From Sporopachydermia quercuum (taxonomy: Eukaryota > Ascomycota > Sporopachydermiomycetes > Sporopachydermiales > Sporopachydermiaceae), in the NCBI GenBank assembly GCA_001599295.1, contig BCGN01000003.1:1093148-1157147 (forward strand): DNA of 64,000 bases, read 5' to 3'. Positions 55,725 through 64,000 of this stretch are shown here, piece after piece (position 1 is the stretch's first letter; each line of letters begins with the position of its first letter). A program made the position numbers and the translations under genes. The notes under the pieces are model-generated. The model worked only from the letters and a program-made list of their open reading frames with translations, was not told where the DNA came from and made no database searches.

Positions 55725-58670
55725 CTATAATGGCTGATAAACAACNTCATTTACATTCGGTAGATTGAAATGTCTACCCATTGTTCTTGTTGATTGCTGA
55801 TTACTAGTAGGAATAGGGGTTCTTGTTGAGTTGACTGAATAATAAGCATCAACACCAAAATTGCTTTCTGCTCCTGAGCTACTTGGTTTTGAAGATGCAA
55901 GCAATGCATTCTCAGCATGTTCTGAACTACTAGAAGCATTATTGCCGCTATTGTCAAAATTCCTGTTGCTATTCTCATTATAATTGTCATTATTACCATT
56001 ATTATAGTTCTCTCTAATTGTACCAGTAGCACCATAATTACTCACCGATAACCTTCTCAATAACGCAACTCTTTTTTTTGCTTTTCGAGAAGAAAACATA
56101 AACATTAACCCACATAAAAGTGTTAGGGTTATTGAGAGAATTCCTGCCAATGCTCCAACAAGTATAAGAATGATTGTTCTCATATAGAATGGTGATCCTT
56201 TATTTGTATGGCTTATCCAATTAGGTGATAGAAACTCATCAATAACAAGAATCATGTTATTGTTTTTAGTTGTAGCTTTGCCCTTGCCCAAAACACGAAC
56301 TTCTCGATCTTCACCTTCTACTATCTGGAACATCAGAGAATTTGTTCCTACTTTTCTGCATTTCAGATGAATATCATCAAGAAGAGTTGGGATTTCAAAC
56401 TCTGGCTCATCTTCAAGAAGAATTTCGTTTTCTTTGTTTCTGTCGCTATAATAGTAGTCATCATCTTCGTTTTTCCCGCATCCTGTGCTGTTATTACAGC
56501 TACTATAAGGATCGCTTGAATCGAATCTTTCCAATAAATCAGTAATAGTATTGTTAGGTATAATATGGAGCTTTAGCAGAGTGTCAATATTAGGAGTGAA
56601 TTCGGTGATATTCTCAAATAGTAGAGAATGTGATGTCGGTACTAGCAAAGAGTAATTTGAATCTGGTCGTAAAACATTTGTGAAGTTTCGTTTATGGAGC
56701 AAATTCAAGAATATCTGCTTCTTATTTGCTATCATAATATCTTCAAGGGAAATATCAACAATATCTGGGAATATCACTTCATCCACAGTGTGAACCACAC
56801 CTTCGTTGAATATTATATCACAATCTATAACAGAGACTTCTGTTGAGTTGATTTTCATTGATCCATTTTCTAGAATGTTATTTGTAATGTTCAAAGGGTT
56901 TTCTCCTAATGTTGTGGAAACCAATTGGCCTTGGAAATCAGCATACATTAGATCTGATACAATGATATTTTCTAATGTGAGTCTAAGAGCAGTTATATTA
57001 TACTGCAGATATTCTAAAACTAAGTCCAAATCATCCCAAGCGTTATAGCATGGTAGAAAAATCGACCAGCCAACGCCGGTTGGTAATGGTAGCATATGCA
57101 GATCTTGTAGATATCTAAGAGATTTCGAGCAATGCATTCCAGGGTCAATTTCAGAATTAATCCCTGAAGGCGTGTCAAGACTATTATCTATTACATACAA
57201 ATCAGTATTGCCAATAGAATAAAGACCACTTGTGATATATGTATCATGGTTCAATTGGACCTTATACCCATTGTTTGAATAGGAAAGAGTTTTTACTTTA
57301 ATTTTCTGAGGATTATGACCAAGCTTCTTGCTTCTCATTTTAGTAGATAAAAGGCCATTGAAAGGGAAGTCGATTTTCCGGTCAACAAAATGATACAAAA
57401 CGGATGAAACACCTTGCGAGGTGAAATCAGAAGACTTATCGACAGCAGAATACTTTACCTCGTTGTTATTGTTATTATCGTAATTATGATTGTCATTAAT
57501 GTTCATAGGCTCATCATCCTTATCATCATCATCGGTGTCATCAATTGATAGGAACGTCAATTCATCATCATCAGTATTGTGATGAGCAAATATTGTTTGT
57601 TCTATCTCGTTATTGGTCAATAATCCTCTAAGCTTCCTGAACCTAACTTCATCAACAAACCTACTACAATTAAGACCAAGCAAGTACTTCTCTGCATTCC
57701 ATGAAATAACATCATACAACTTCAAATCTTCAAATATATGAATTACTCCAGTTTCTGTGAATTGAGTAGCTCTAGATGTAAATAATTCGTCTATAGTGAC
57801 CGCCGTACCATCGTCAGTCGATTGGATAACCGTAGTAGAACCATCTGCCAATTCAATGGTAGTTAAATTAAAATTTCCTGCTAGAATATCATTCGTAGGA
57901 CACATAAGTTTCTTCACTATAGATTCTCTGTCTCTTTTTGCTTCATCATCATCATTAGTGAATATAAATGCTCTTTCCACAGACGTAAAGAATGTATAGA
58001 AGTACGAATCTGTTGGTAGAAAAAATGTATAGTTGTACTGTGGAAGTTGGAGAGAGTCAATTAATTCTTTACATTCTTTAAATAGTATTGAGACAAATTT
58101 TAACTTATGTTGCGCAATGAAACTGCTTGCTTCGTTCAATAGGAGCTCACTAACATTTGGTGGTATAGTTAATACTTTATCAATGCCATGGACATAGCTT
58201 TCTTGATATTCAGCCGTTAAGTTCGGTTCCAAAACTTCAGCGTCTGAATTGACAAACAGACCACCATTCTTAGCTGAATTGAAATCAAGCGATAGAGGGG
58301 AATGCGCTTTATTGAGAGCTCTTACAACTTGAACTCCTGTGAAGTCATCTGTTGAGATTGCCTCAGGTACCACATGATAAAGGATCTGATCACGAGTGAT
58401 AGCATCAACGTTGATATCAACGAAAGCTGAATTTATAGGTGCGAATATTGATATGTTGTATTGTTCATTGAGGAAAGGAATGAGGCCATTTGCTTGAAGA
58501 ATCTGAAGAAAAGTTGAGAATTCAACTTTCTGTGATAACAGATCTATTACTGTTAAGCCAGGTTTATCATTTGGATTAGGGGGAGTATTTATTGAAAAGG
58601 CTAGTGAGTATTTGGTAAACGATGTAGTTATTATAAGCAATAACCACCAGCAATGAGTTAAAATCTTCAT
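55725..58670 (-). CDS. fasciclin-domain (FAS1) vacuolar-type membrane protein
   Basis: 981-residue type I membrane protein with repeated fasciclin domains, like S. cerevisiae YLR001C and fission-yeast Fsc1 (the latter acts in autophagosome-vacuole fusion). I start at the Met at 58670 because it opens a signal peptide (MKILTHCWWLLLIITTSF); the frame stays open 55 codons further upstream. FAS1 repeats show the typical pattern YNISIFAPINSAF, ILYHVVPEAIS and VHGIDKVL, again PQYNYTFFLPTDSYF with GVIHIFEDL, then FLPCYNAWDDL and SNYSLLVPTS. Acidic Asp-rich loops separate them. Near the C-terminus one membrane helix (TIILILVGALAGILSITLTL) precedes a cytosolic tail rich in Asn and Ser. Many N-glycosylation-type sites are present. 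No intron. Confidence 0.88.
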   Translation of the reverse strand: MKILTHCWWLLLIITTSFTKYSLAFSINTPPNPNDKPGLTVIDLLSQKVEFSTFLQILQANGLIPFLNEQYNISIFAPINSAFVDINVDAITRDQILYHVVPEAISTDDFTGVQVVRALNKAHSPLSLDFNSAKNGGLFVNSDAEVLEPNLTAEYQESYVHGIDKVLTIPPNVSELLLNEASSFIAQHKLKFVSILFKECKELIDSLQLPQYNYTFFLPTDSYFYTFFTSVERAFIFTNDDDEAKRDRESIVKKLMCPTNDILAGNFNLTTIELADGSTTVIQSTDDGTAVTIDELFTSRATQFTETGVIHIFEDLKLYDVISWNAEKYLLGLNCSRFVDEVRFRKLRGLLTNNEIEQTIFAHHNTDDDELTFLSIDDTDDDDKDDEPMNINDNHNYDNNNNNEVKYSAVDKSSDFTSQGVSSVLYHFVDRKIDFPFNGLLSTKMRSKKLGHNPQKIKVKTLSYSNNGYKVQLNHDTYITSGLYSIGNTDLYVIDNSLDTPSGINSEIDPGMHCSKSLRYLQDLHMLPLPTGVGWSIFLPCYNAWDDLDLVLEYLQYNITALRLTLENIIVSDLMYADFQGQLVSTTLGENPLNITNNILENGSMKINSTEVSVIDCDIIFNEGVVHTVDEVIFPDIVDISLEDIMIANKKQIFLNLLHKRNFTNVLRPDSNYSLLVPTSHSLLFENITEFTPNIDTLLKLHIIPNNTITDLLERFDSSDPYSSCNNSTGCGKNEDDDYYYSDRNKENEILLEDEPEFEIPTLLDDIHLKCRKVGTNSLMFQIVEGEDREVRVLGKGKATTKNNNMILVIDEFLSPNWISHTNKGSPFYMRTIILILVGALAGILSITLTLLCGLMFMFSSRKAKKRVALLRRLSVSNYGATGTIRENYNNGNNDNYNENSNRNFDNSGNNASSSSEHAENALLASSKPSSSGAESNFGVDAYYSVNSTRTPIPTSNQQSTRTMGRHFNLPNVNXVVYQPL

Positions 58671-60230
58671 TTTGAAAACTGTACAGTATTTGTTATATTC
58701 ATTCCATGGGTTCATCAATACTTTCAAAAGTGCTTGTGATGATTGATTCACTTCCTGATTAATGATTAGTAGGAGGAAGATAAGTATTAGTGCGAAGGTA
58801 GCAGACATGAAAACAAATAAGCCCTCTAATAGCAACAGCTTTCAATTCTTCCTGGTGCAATGTAAAAAGTAACTAGTCGAAGAACTGAGAGATACTATCA
58901 GCTGATTTATAGATGGAACTACTGTTCTTACTAGAAGAAGCTGTATCACAACTGTGATACCAACTCTAAGCCTATATAGCAGTACTCGGAATGTGCCTTG
59001 CTATATATCTATACTCCTTCTATAATACAAAGATTTCATTTATATCTTTTATCAATTTACTGTACATCATCAAGCAAACGTACTATCAATTGTGGCTACA
59101 GTATCGTAGTTATCTTATCGTATCTTTAGTACCTTTTCCTCTGCTAATATGCTAATAGTTACTCTTTGCTAACATCAAAAGTTTCGTTCATCACAGCTTC
59201 GAGTTCTGCTCTAAAAGCATTTCCAATAACAATTTCACCTTCCTTTTTCATCTCCCACGTTAGATGTTTCTTTCCCATATGTTGCGTTTTTGCATCGATG
59301 CATCACTGATTGTTTATGGCAATGAAGATGTCATCAGTAAACCCGTGTACATATGAGCAATAGCGAGATGATTAGTGATTATGTGATCAGAAAGAACATT
59401 CAGAGAGGTGAGATGAGATGTGAGAGTGATGTTCAGCTATTGGATTGAATGGATGGTTTAGGGAGCAAAAACGTGGAAAAGTGGGGAAGAGGNGGAAGTT
59501 ATTTTCAGGGCCCTTCAAATACTGAATAAATAACTTAAGTGTTTGAGGCTATACTGATAGTGTATTAGGTACAGGATATATTGATAGATGGATGCTACAG
59601 AATGTATATAAGAGGTATATATTTATGATTACATAAACAATAACTGTTAGGAAAATGAAGAGTGCATGGTTTGTTATATAAATGATTACGTAATGATCTA
59701 CTTAAGATGAAGACTACAGTGGATGAATCATATTAAGCATGTTTCTATTGAATTACATAGGATTACCTTGTTAATTCTCCCAAATTAGAGCCGTCTATTT
59801 AACCGGTAATGTAACTCTGAATCTCGCTGATCAATTCCGCTGATCAATCTCGCCAAAATCAACAATACTGCAACACAGATTGTTGTATTACATAATCATT
59901 TAGTATTATACTTACCCGGCCACATTATCACTCACTTATAATTTTTTCCTCTCAGTTATTTCTCTAGCAATTATCAACAAGAAAAATACTATAAATAATA
60001 ATGGCAATGCTGATGGTAATGTTGATTACCTTTATTGTTAGCATTTTCTTTTAGACATCCACCATCTGTTCATTCTTTTGACAGTACAATACATCCTTAT
60101 AACTATTGATATATTTGAAAAGTCTCTTATAGATTCTTTCCTTGCTCACACCGGCAACAGACATAATCGCGAGATACATGCCCATCTACCGTATCAACAA
60201 ATTCACAATAAGATACGATTCATATTAAAC
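58671..60230. other. divergent promoter region, fasciclin gene / PAB2
   Basis: 1.56 kb between two starts. A 39-codon minus-strand open frame near 59.16-59.28 kb is Lys/Glu-rich but too short to call. No repeat or RNA gene recognised. Confidence 0.55.
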
Positions 60231-60878
60231 ATGAGCGATACTACAGATCAAAGTACTGAAGTAGCTGCACAAGCTGCTGCAGTGACTGAAAATACTACTG
60301 ACGGTTCCCCAATCGAACAAAACTCCAATGAAGGTCAAAATGCCAATTCGAATGAAATGGAAACTGAAGTAGATGGCGAAGAAGACGAAGAAATAAAAGC
60401 CATGAAAGATCAAATGGCTGTGATGGAAGCAGAAGCTGCTAAACTAAGAGAATTACAGTCATCTTTAGAAGAGGAAAACTCAAGTTTACAAGACGATAAA
60501 GATGACATTGACGCTAGAAGTGTATTTATTGGTAATGTTGATTATGAAGTAACCGCCGAAGATCTTCATGCTCACTTTGAAGGCTGTGGTACCATTAATA
60601 GAGTTACTATTATTTACGATAAATTCTCTGGTCATCCAAAGGGATTTGCTTACATTGAATTTGCTGAACCAAGTTTAGTTGCTAATGCCCTTTTGCTTAA
60701 TGAAACATTACTGAATAATAGAAGTTTGAAGGTTCTACCTAAGCGAACGAATTTGCCGGGGTTCAATCGTGGCCGGGGCAGAGGCAGAGGACGTGGCCGC
60801 GGTGGAAGAGGAAGATTTGCTTCCAGAGGATATCGTGGAGGATTTAGAGGACGTGGACGTGGGTTTACTCCTTATTAA
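60231..60878 (+). CDS. PAB2: nuclear poly(A)-binding protein Pab2/PABPN1 type
   Basis: 215-residue RNA-binding protein of the PABPN1/Pab2 type (yeast Sgn1 is related), acting on nuclear poly(A) tails and RNA turnover. The true start is taken as [10 protein letters not shown] at 60231, since the 51 codons open upstream are unlike the family. An acidic N-terminus leads to a short coiled coil ([20 protein letters not shown]), then a single RRM at about 100-175 beginning [15 protein letters not shown], with FAYIEFAEP as RNP1. The order acidic, coil, RRM, Arg-rich tail is diagnostic. The tail is Arg-Gly repeats ([14 protein letters not shown]) likely to be arginine-methylated, ending FTPY like PABPN1's aromatic tail. 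Confidence 0.93.
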   Translation: MSDTTDQSTEVAAQAAAVTENTTDGSPIEQNSNEGQNANSNEMETEVDGEEDEEIKAMKDQMAVMEAEAAKLRELQSSLEEENSSLQDDKDDIDARSVFIGNVDYEVTAEDLHAHFEGCGTINRVTIIYDKFSGHPKGFAYIEFAEPSLVANALLLNETLLNNRSLKVLPKRTNLPGFNRGRGRGRGRGRGGRGRFASRGYRGGFRGRGRGFTPY

Positions 60879-61752
60879 GTGAGCTGTAAGCACCCTGGCA
60901 TCTCATGCGAAAAAGTTCTTGATTCATTCGATTATTCGTAAGAAGGAAAAGAAAAGAACTAAGAACATCAATAAGTCAGCTTCAAACAAGAAAGACCAGA
61001 ATTATACTACAATAAAGAATAATAATAATAATAACAATAACAATAATAATAATAAAATATAGTATTGATAAAAATAATAATGAAAAGATAGAAATTAGAA
61101 TTAGAACAAATTAAACAAAACTAATGAGAAGAAAAGTAAAAGAGTTCTAATAAGATGTCAAAAAAAGACAATAGAGATTAGAATAGGAAACAGACAAGAA
61201 AAGACAAAGAGGATTAGTATTAATTCTATTATGCAATTTTTCTTTTTCTTTTTTCTTTCTCTATTGCTTTTCAACTTGCTCTCAATAGCAGTACTTATAG
61301 AAATATCTATGAAACGAACATACTGTTATTCTTGTTATTTTATTTATTACTATTATCACTCACCTTGCACGTCCACTGAACTCTCACCTGTTTGTTGGTC
61401 AGATATCATTCTCATCCAGACAATGATAGTAGTGTTAATTCATGGACTTTAAACTGTATCAATAGAAAAAGAATCAAAACCTTGTATTATACGTTCAAAG
61501 CAATCACTTTATATCAACGCATTTAAAATACATTAACATTAGCATTTATTAACTTTTTATGTCGAACCACTAGTCTCTCAAAATTGATATAATATAAATT
61601 ATTTGTTTATATATACTAAGACACTAAAATAGTTTTCACCTATCAATTCTGTTACATTCTCATATGACTTTTTCGCTCATATTGTTTATTCGCTTATGGA
61701 ACAAAACTTGTAATGCTTAATATGCTATTACCATTTCCAGGTATCAAAATGA
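60879..61752. other. convergent 3' spacer with simple repeats
   Basis: 874 bp between the PAB2 and AVT1 stops. Contains an AAT/AAC trinucleotide repeat at 61018-61056 and AT-rich sequence. No gene seen. Confidence 0.6.
61018..61056. repeat. AAT/AAC trinucleotide microsatellite
   Basis: About 13 trinucleotide units, mostly AAT with interspersed AAC, in the PAB2 3' region. Confidence 0.85.
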
Positions 61753-63600
61753 TTAAGCACAGATGGCAGCATAAGTACCAATCACTGCTAAGACGGAACT
61801 GATTGCTATAATAATGTATGAAACAATCCTCTCAGTAAATCCAACCTCATTCTTGAAAATGATCAAATTGAATATAAATGGTAAAATTATACATATCAGA
61901 AAGCATAATGAAGATCCCATAAATGCAATAATTCTATCAAAATCAGGGAAAGCAATTGCTACAATAACAAATATCAAATTAACAGCTAATCTTGTAAACA
62001 GCTGTCCCAGTTGTTTAGCAAACTTCTTTACTTTTGAATCAGTTTCCTCAATATAAGCAATCCCAAGCAGAATATCAACAGTACTGAAAATAGGTCTTGC
62101 ATTCAATGGTGTTTTTGCTAATGGAACAATAGAAATTAACACACTAACTAAACCATAAACAAACTTAGGATATCCTTTGGTTAACAATAGCGATTTGGTT
62201 ACTTCTTCTAATATGTCCTTACCAAACATGAGAAATCCTAGTACACCCATTGATAAATCAGTGATGAATGTGATTTGAAATACAGTATCAATACACTGCT
62301 TGAACTTCTGAGGATGTCTCATATCTCTATAAATGTTTGGAAATACGGCGTGTCCACTCCAAGGAGCCATAAATATTCCAACTGCTAGCGGAATCTTGTT
62401 CCAACTTCTTGGCATAAACCATGTATGGGCAGGGTCAATTAAAGATCCAGGAGGATAGTTTTTATATAGCCCACTAAAGAATACAAGGAAAACAATACCA
62501 ATAGTTGACATTATACCAAGAAACGATAAGAAGCTTAATGTTCTCAATGGGAAAAATGATAAAGGAGTCAATATAAAGAAAGCCAAAATTTTGTAATGGA
62601 GTTTGGAAATCTCCGGGAACAAAGCATTGAGAGAATCAGCAAATAGAACAATCAACGATACACCAGCAGCTGTTAAATCCAATGAGAACAGAATTGATAT
62701 AAACAGTCTGGAATGCCCTCCAAAAGCAATATGGCCCAAGTCTGCATAAGTAACCAATGTTGGATCTGTGTCTAAGCATTTAGCTAGTAGTCTTGCAGTA
62801 TAATGAGTAAGAATAGCTGCTACTGATAGAATAATAATCCCAGGAACCCAACCAGAGTATTTGAAGCCTAAAGGTAAGGATAAAAGACCCACTCCAATGA
62901 GAATGTTCATTGAGTTAAAAATTGTTTGAGGAGCTGTTGACTGGCCTGCAATTATTGTTACTACTTTACCATCTGGATGCTCAACTCGCTTCACTACTAA
63001 TGGTGAAGGCTCTTCTTTAGACAGTATAGATATATGGGAAATAGTTGGCGTGAGCAAATTTCCAACGTTATAACTAGCAGTCGACAAAACACGCGATCGT
63101 GGCACTGCAATACCAGAAGGACCGTTTAAAATACCTGGAGGAACATGAGTGGTACGTACCGATCCATATCCAATAGTTGATGCTGTCTCATCAAACACAT
63201 CATTATCGTCACCAGCATAATCATAGTCATCAGGAAGAAACTCTTCGTCAGGTGGACCTGTTAAAACAGTAGAAAGTTTTCTTCCATGATATGCTGGTGC
63301 TAATGTATCAGGATCAAACACCTCATCATCATTATCAACGAAAAACGATCTTGCTCTTCCAAGTTCATGCGGTGGTTCAATATTGAAAAAGCTTTGAGCT
63401 CTGGTGTAAGAAGAGGCAAACCTTCCAAGAGAGTTCGGCCCTCTGAAGGATCCAAATGGAGTATTTAGTATACTTGATCTTCTTGAAATCGGCTGACCAT
63501 TAGTATTTAGTGATCCTGTTGTAATTGCTTGAGCATGATCGTTGAGCGTTGCTTGATGTAATAAGGAATTCCTTTCATCATTTCTGTGCAATGAGGGCAT
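61753..63600 (-). CDS. AVT1: vacuolar amino-acid transporter Avt1
   Basis: 615-residue transporter of the amino-acid/auxin permease family; yeast Avt1 (602 residues) imports neutral amino acids and His into the vacuole by proton exchange. A long cytosolic N-terminus of about 205 residues contains acidic, Ser-rich segments. Helix 1 has the family start TIFNSMNILIGVGLLSLPLGF, followed by GWVPGIIILSVAAILTHYTA, LVTYADLGHIAFG and, later, FMAPWSGHAVFPNIYRDM and PLAKTPLNARPI. Eleven helices can be counted. The N-terminal Ser/Asp-rich region and length favour Avt1 over Avt3/4. No intron. Confidence 0.93.
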   Translation of the reverse strand: MPSLHRNDERNSLLHQATLNDHAQAITTGSLNTNGQPISRRSSILNTPFGSFRGPNSLGRFASSYTRAQSFFNIEPPHELGRARSFFVDNDDEVFDPDTLAPAYHGRKLSTVLTGPPDEEFLPDDYDYAGDDNDVFDETASTIGYGSVRTTHVPPGILNGPSGIAVPRSRVLSTASYNVGNLLTPTISHISILSKEEPSPLVVKRVEHPDGKVVTIIAGQSTAPQTIFNSMNILIGVGLLSLPLGFKYSGWVPGIIILSVAAILTHYTARLLAKCLDTDPTLVTYADLGHIAFGGHSRLFISILFSLDLTAAGVSLIVLFADSLNALFPEISKLHYKILAFFILTPLSFFPLRTLSFLSFLGIMSTIGIVFLVFFSGLYKNYPPGSLIDPAHTWFMPRSWNKIPLAVGIFMAPWSGHAVFPNIYRDMRHPQKFKQCIDTVFQITFITDLSMGVLGFLMFGKDILEEVTKSLLLTKGYPKFVYGLVSVLISIVPLAKTPLNARPIFSTVDILLGIAYIEETDSKVKKFAKQLGQLFTRLAVNLIFVIVAIAFPDFDRIIAFMGSSLCFLICIILPFIFNLIIFKNEVGFTERIVSYIIIAISSVLAVIGTYAAICA

Positions 63601-64000
63601 TTTGACAAGTGCTGTTTGATATGATTATCATATAACAAAAAAAGTCAGCAGCCAAAAAATAACAAGCTCAAAGCTATATTATAAATGCTATTCCTCTTGT
63701 TTTCTCTTTCTGTTTCACTATTATTCTATTAAATACTTTCCTTTGTTACCATGCATCCTTTGATTCACCACCTCTATTTGATCCAAGTTATAATAAGGAG
63801 ATGAATGTGTGATCGATAGAACAGCCGCTTCTTGGTATAAATCTCCAACTATCCAAACAAAAAGCTCTTTCTAGCGAAATTCGATCAATAATAACATCAG
63901 ATAGTACTTTTTGTCGTTTTTCCAGACTAGTTTGCCGTTTTTCCAGACTAGTTTGCATCCAAATCAACAATCAATTTGGTTTGACAGGCTGTTATGGAAT
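63601..64000. other. upstream region of AVT1, window end
   Basis: 400 bp upstream of AVT1 up to the edge. Contains a perfect tandem 21-bp duplication. A minus-strand frame of about 60 codons across it might be part of a gene beyond the edge, but cannot be judged here. Confidence 0.5.
63915..63956. repeat. perfect tandem duplication of 21 bp
   Basis: Two identical, adjacent copies of a 21-bp unit (63915-63935 and 63936-63956; the unit starts CGTTTTTCC and ends AGTTTGC). In the minus strand it encodes TSLEKRQ twice. The in-frame length could mean coding sequence or simple slippage. Confidence 0.85.

Noticed and set aside
59160-59285. 39-codon Lys/Glu-rich minus-strand frame (MGKKHLTWEMKK and on)
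   Set aside because: Too short to separate from chance and no flanking exon could be joined.
1-64000. Transposons, LTR or other virus-like elements, CRISPR arrays, rRNA
   Set aside because: I looked on both strands for reverse transcriptase, integrase, transposase or capsid-like frames, long terminal or inverted repeats and regular spacer arrays, and saw none.
1-64000. CTG reassigned to serine or reassigned stop codons
   Set aside because: CTG falls at conserved leucines in LEU4, and TAA, TAG and TGA all terminate clear full-length genes.

Overview
The window reads as ordinary nuclear chromosome from an ascomycete yeast (Saccharomycotina), AT-rich, in a draft assembly with single ambiguous bases scattered through genes and spacers. 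The closest recognisable proteins are budding-yeast ones (Urm1, Nas2, Wbp1, Yfh7, Izh3, Ses1, Leu4, Avt1 and a divergent Atg31). Short spliceosomal introns (mostly 70-180 bp) start GTAAGT or GTATGT and usually carry a TACTAAC-like branch point 10-20 bases before the acceptor. They are far more frequent than in Saccharomyces: 13 of 28 gene calls are spliced by my reading and one more might be. PPIL4-type cyclophilin-RRM and TRAP-alpha genes, which I recall as missing from S. cerevisiae in this form, point to an early-diverging lineage. CTG codons sit at conserved leucines (for example two in LEU4), and TAA, TAG and TGA all end good genes, so the code looks standard. The species is not identified.

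Layout: 1-2.7 kb, 3' part of SEC1 (minus, runs off the left edge); 2.7-7.25 kb, a long spacer with no convincing gene; 7.25-14.6 kb, a mitochondrial-type aldehyde dehydrogenase, TGL2 lipase and a PPIL4-type cyclophilin; 16-26.3 kb, a dense block of LEU4, TRAP-alpha, URM1, NAS2, FAL1, ATG31 and SES1; 27.3-36.2 kb, an ECM3-type carrier, a uridine-kinase-like gene, a CPA-type cation/proton antiporter and an ankyrin-BTB gene; 37.1-44.3 kb, a synaptojanin-type phosphatase, a small coiled-coil gene, WBP1 and GIM4; 44.3-47.2 kb, a long spacer with tandem hairpins; 47.2-52.7 kb, YFH7, a sterol-esterase-type lipase, POC4-like and SDO1; 53.7-64 kb, IZH3, a possible small broken gene, a fasciclin-domain membrane protein, PAB2 and AVT1.

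Genes are independently transcribed in the usual yeast pattern of convergent and divergent pairs; I see no operon, secondary-metabolite cluster, CRISPR array, rRNA or tRNA gene, transposon, LTR element or virus-like fossil. Functional themes repeat: proteasome assembly (NAS2, POC4-like), vacuole and autophagy (ATG31, fasciclin protein, AVT1), ER translocation and glycosylation (TRAP-alpha, WBP1), membrane traffic and phosphoinositides (SEC1, INP52-like), RNA and ribosome work (FAL1, PAB2, SDO1, PPIL4-type), lipid hydrolysis (TGL2, sterol esterase). I did not find a new multi-gene system. The points most worth a second look are an 11-nt microexon in FAL1, a divergent ATG31, an altered Sac1 active-site loop, an 847-bp intron in SEC1, a frame-broken purine-rich coding-like stretch at 55.4-55.6 kb and structured spacer sequence near 46.1 kb.
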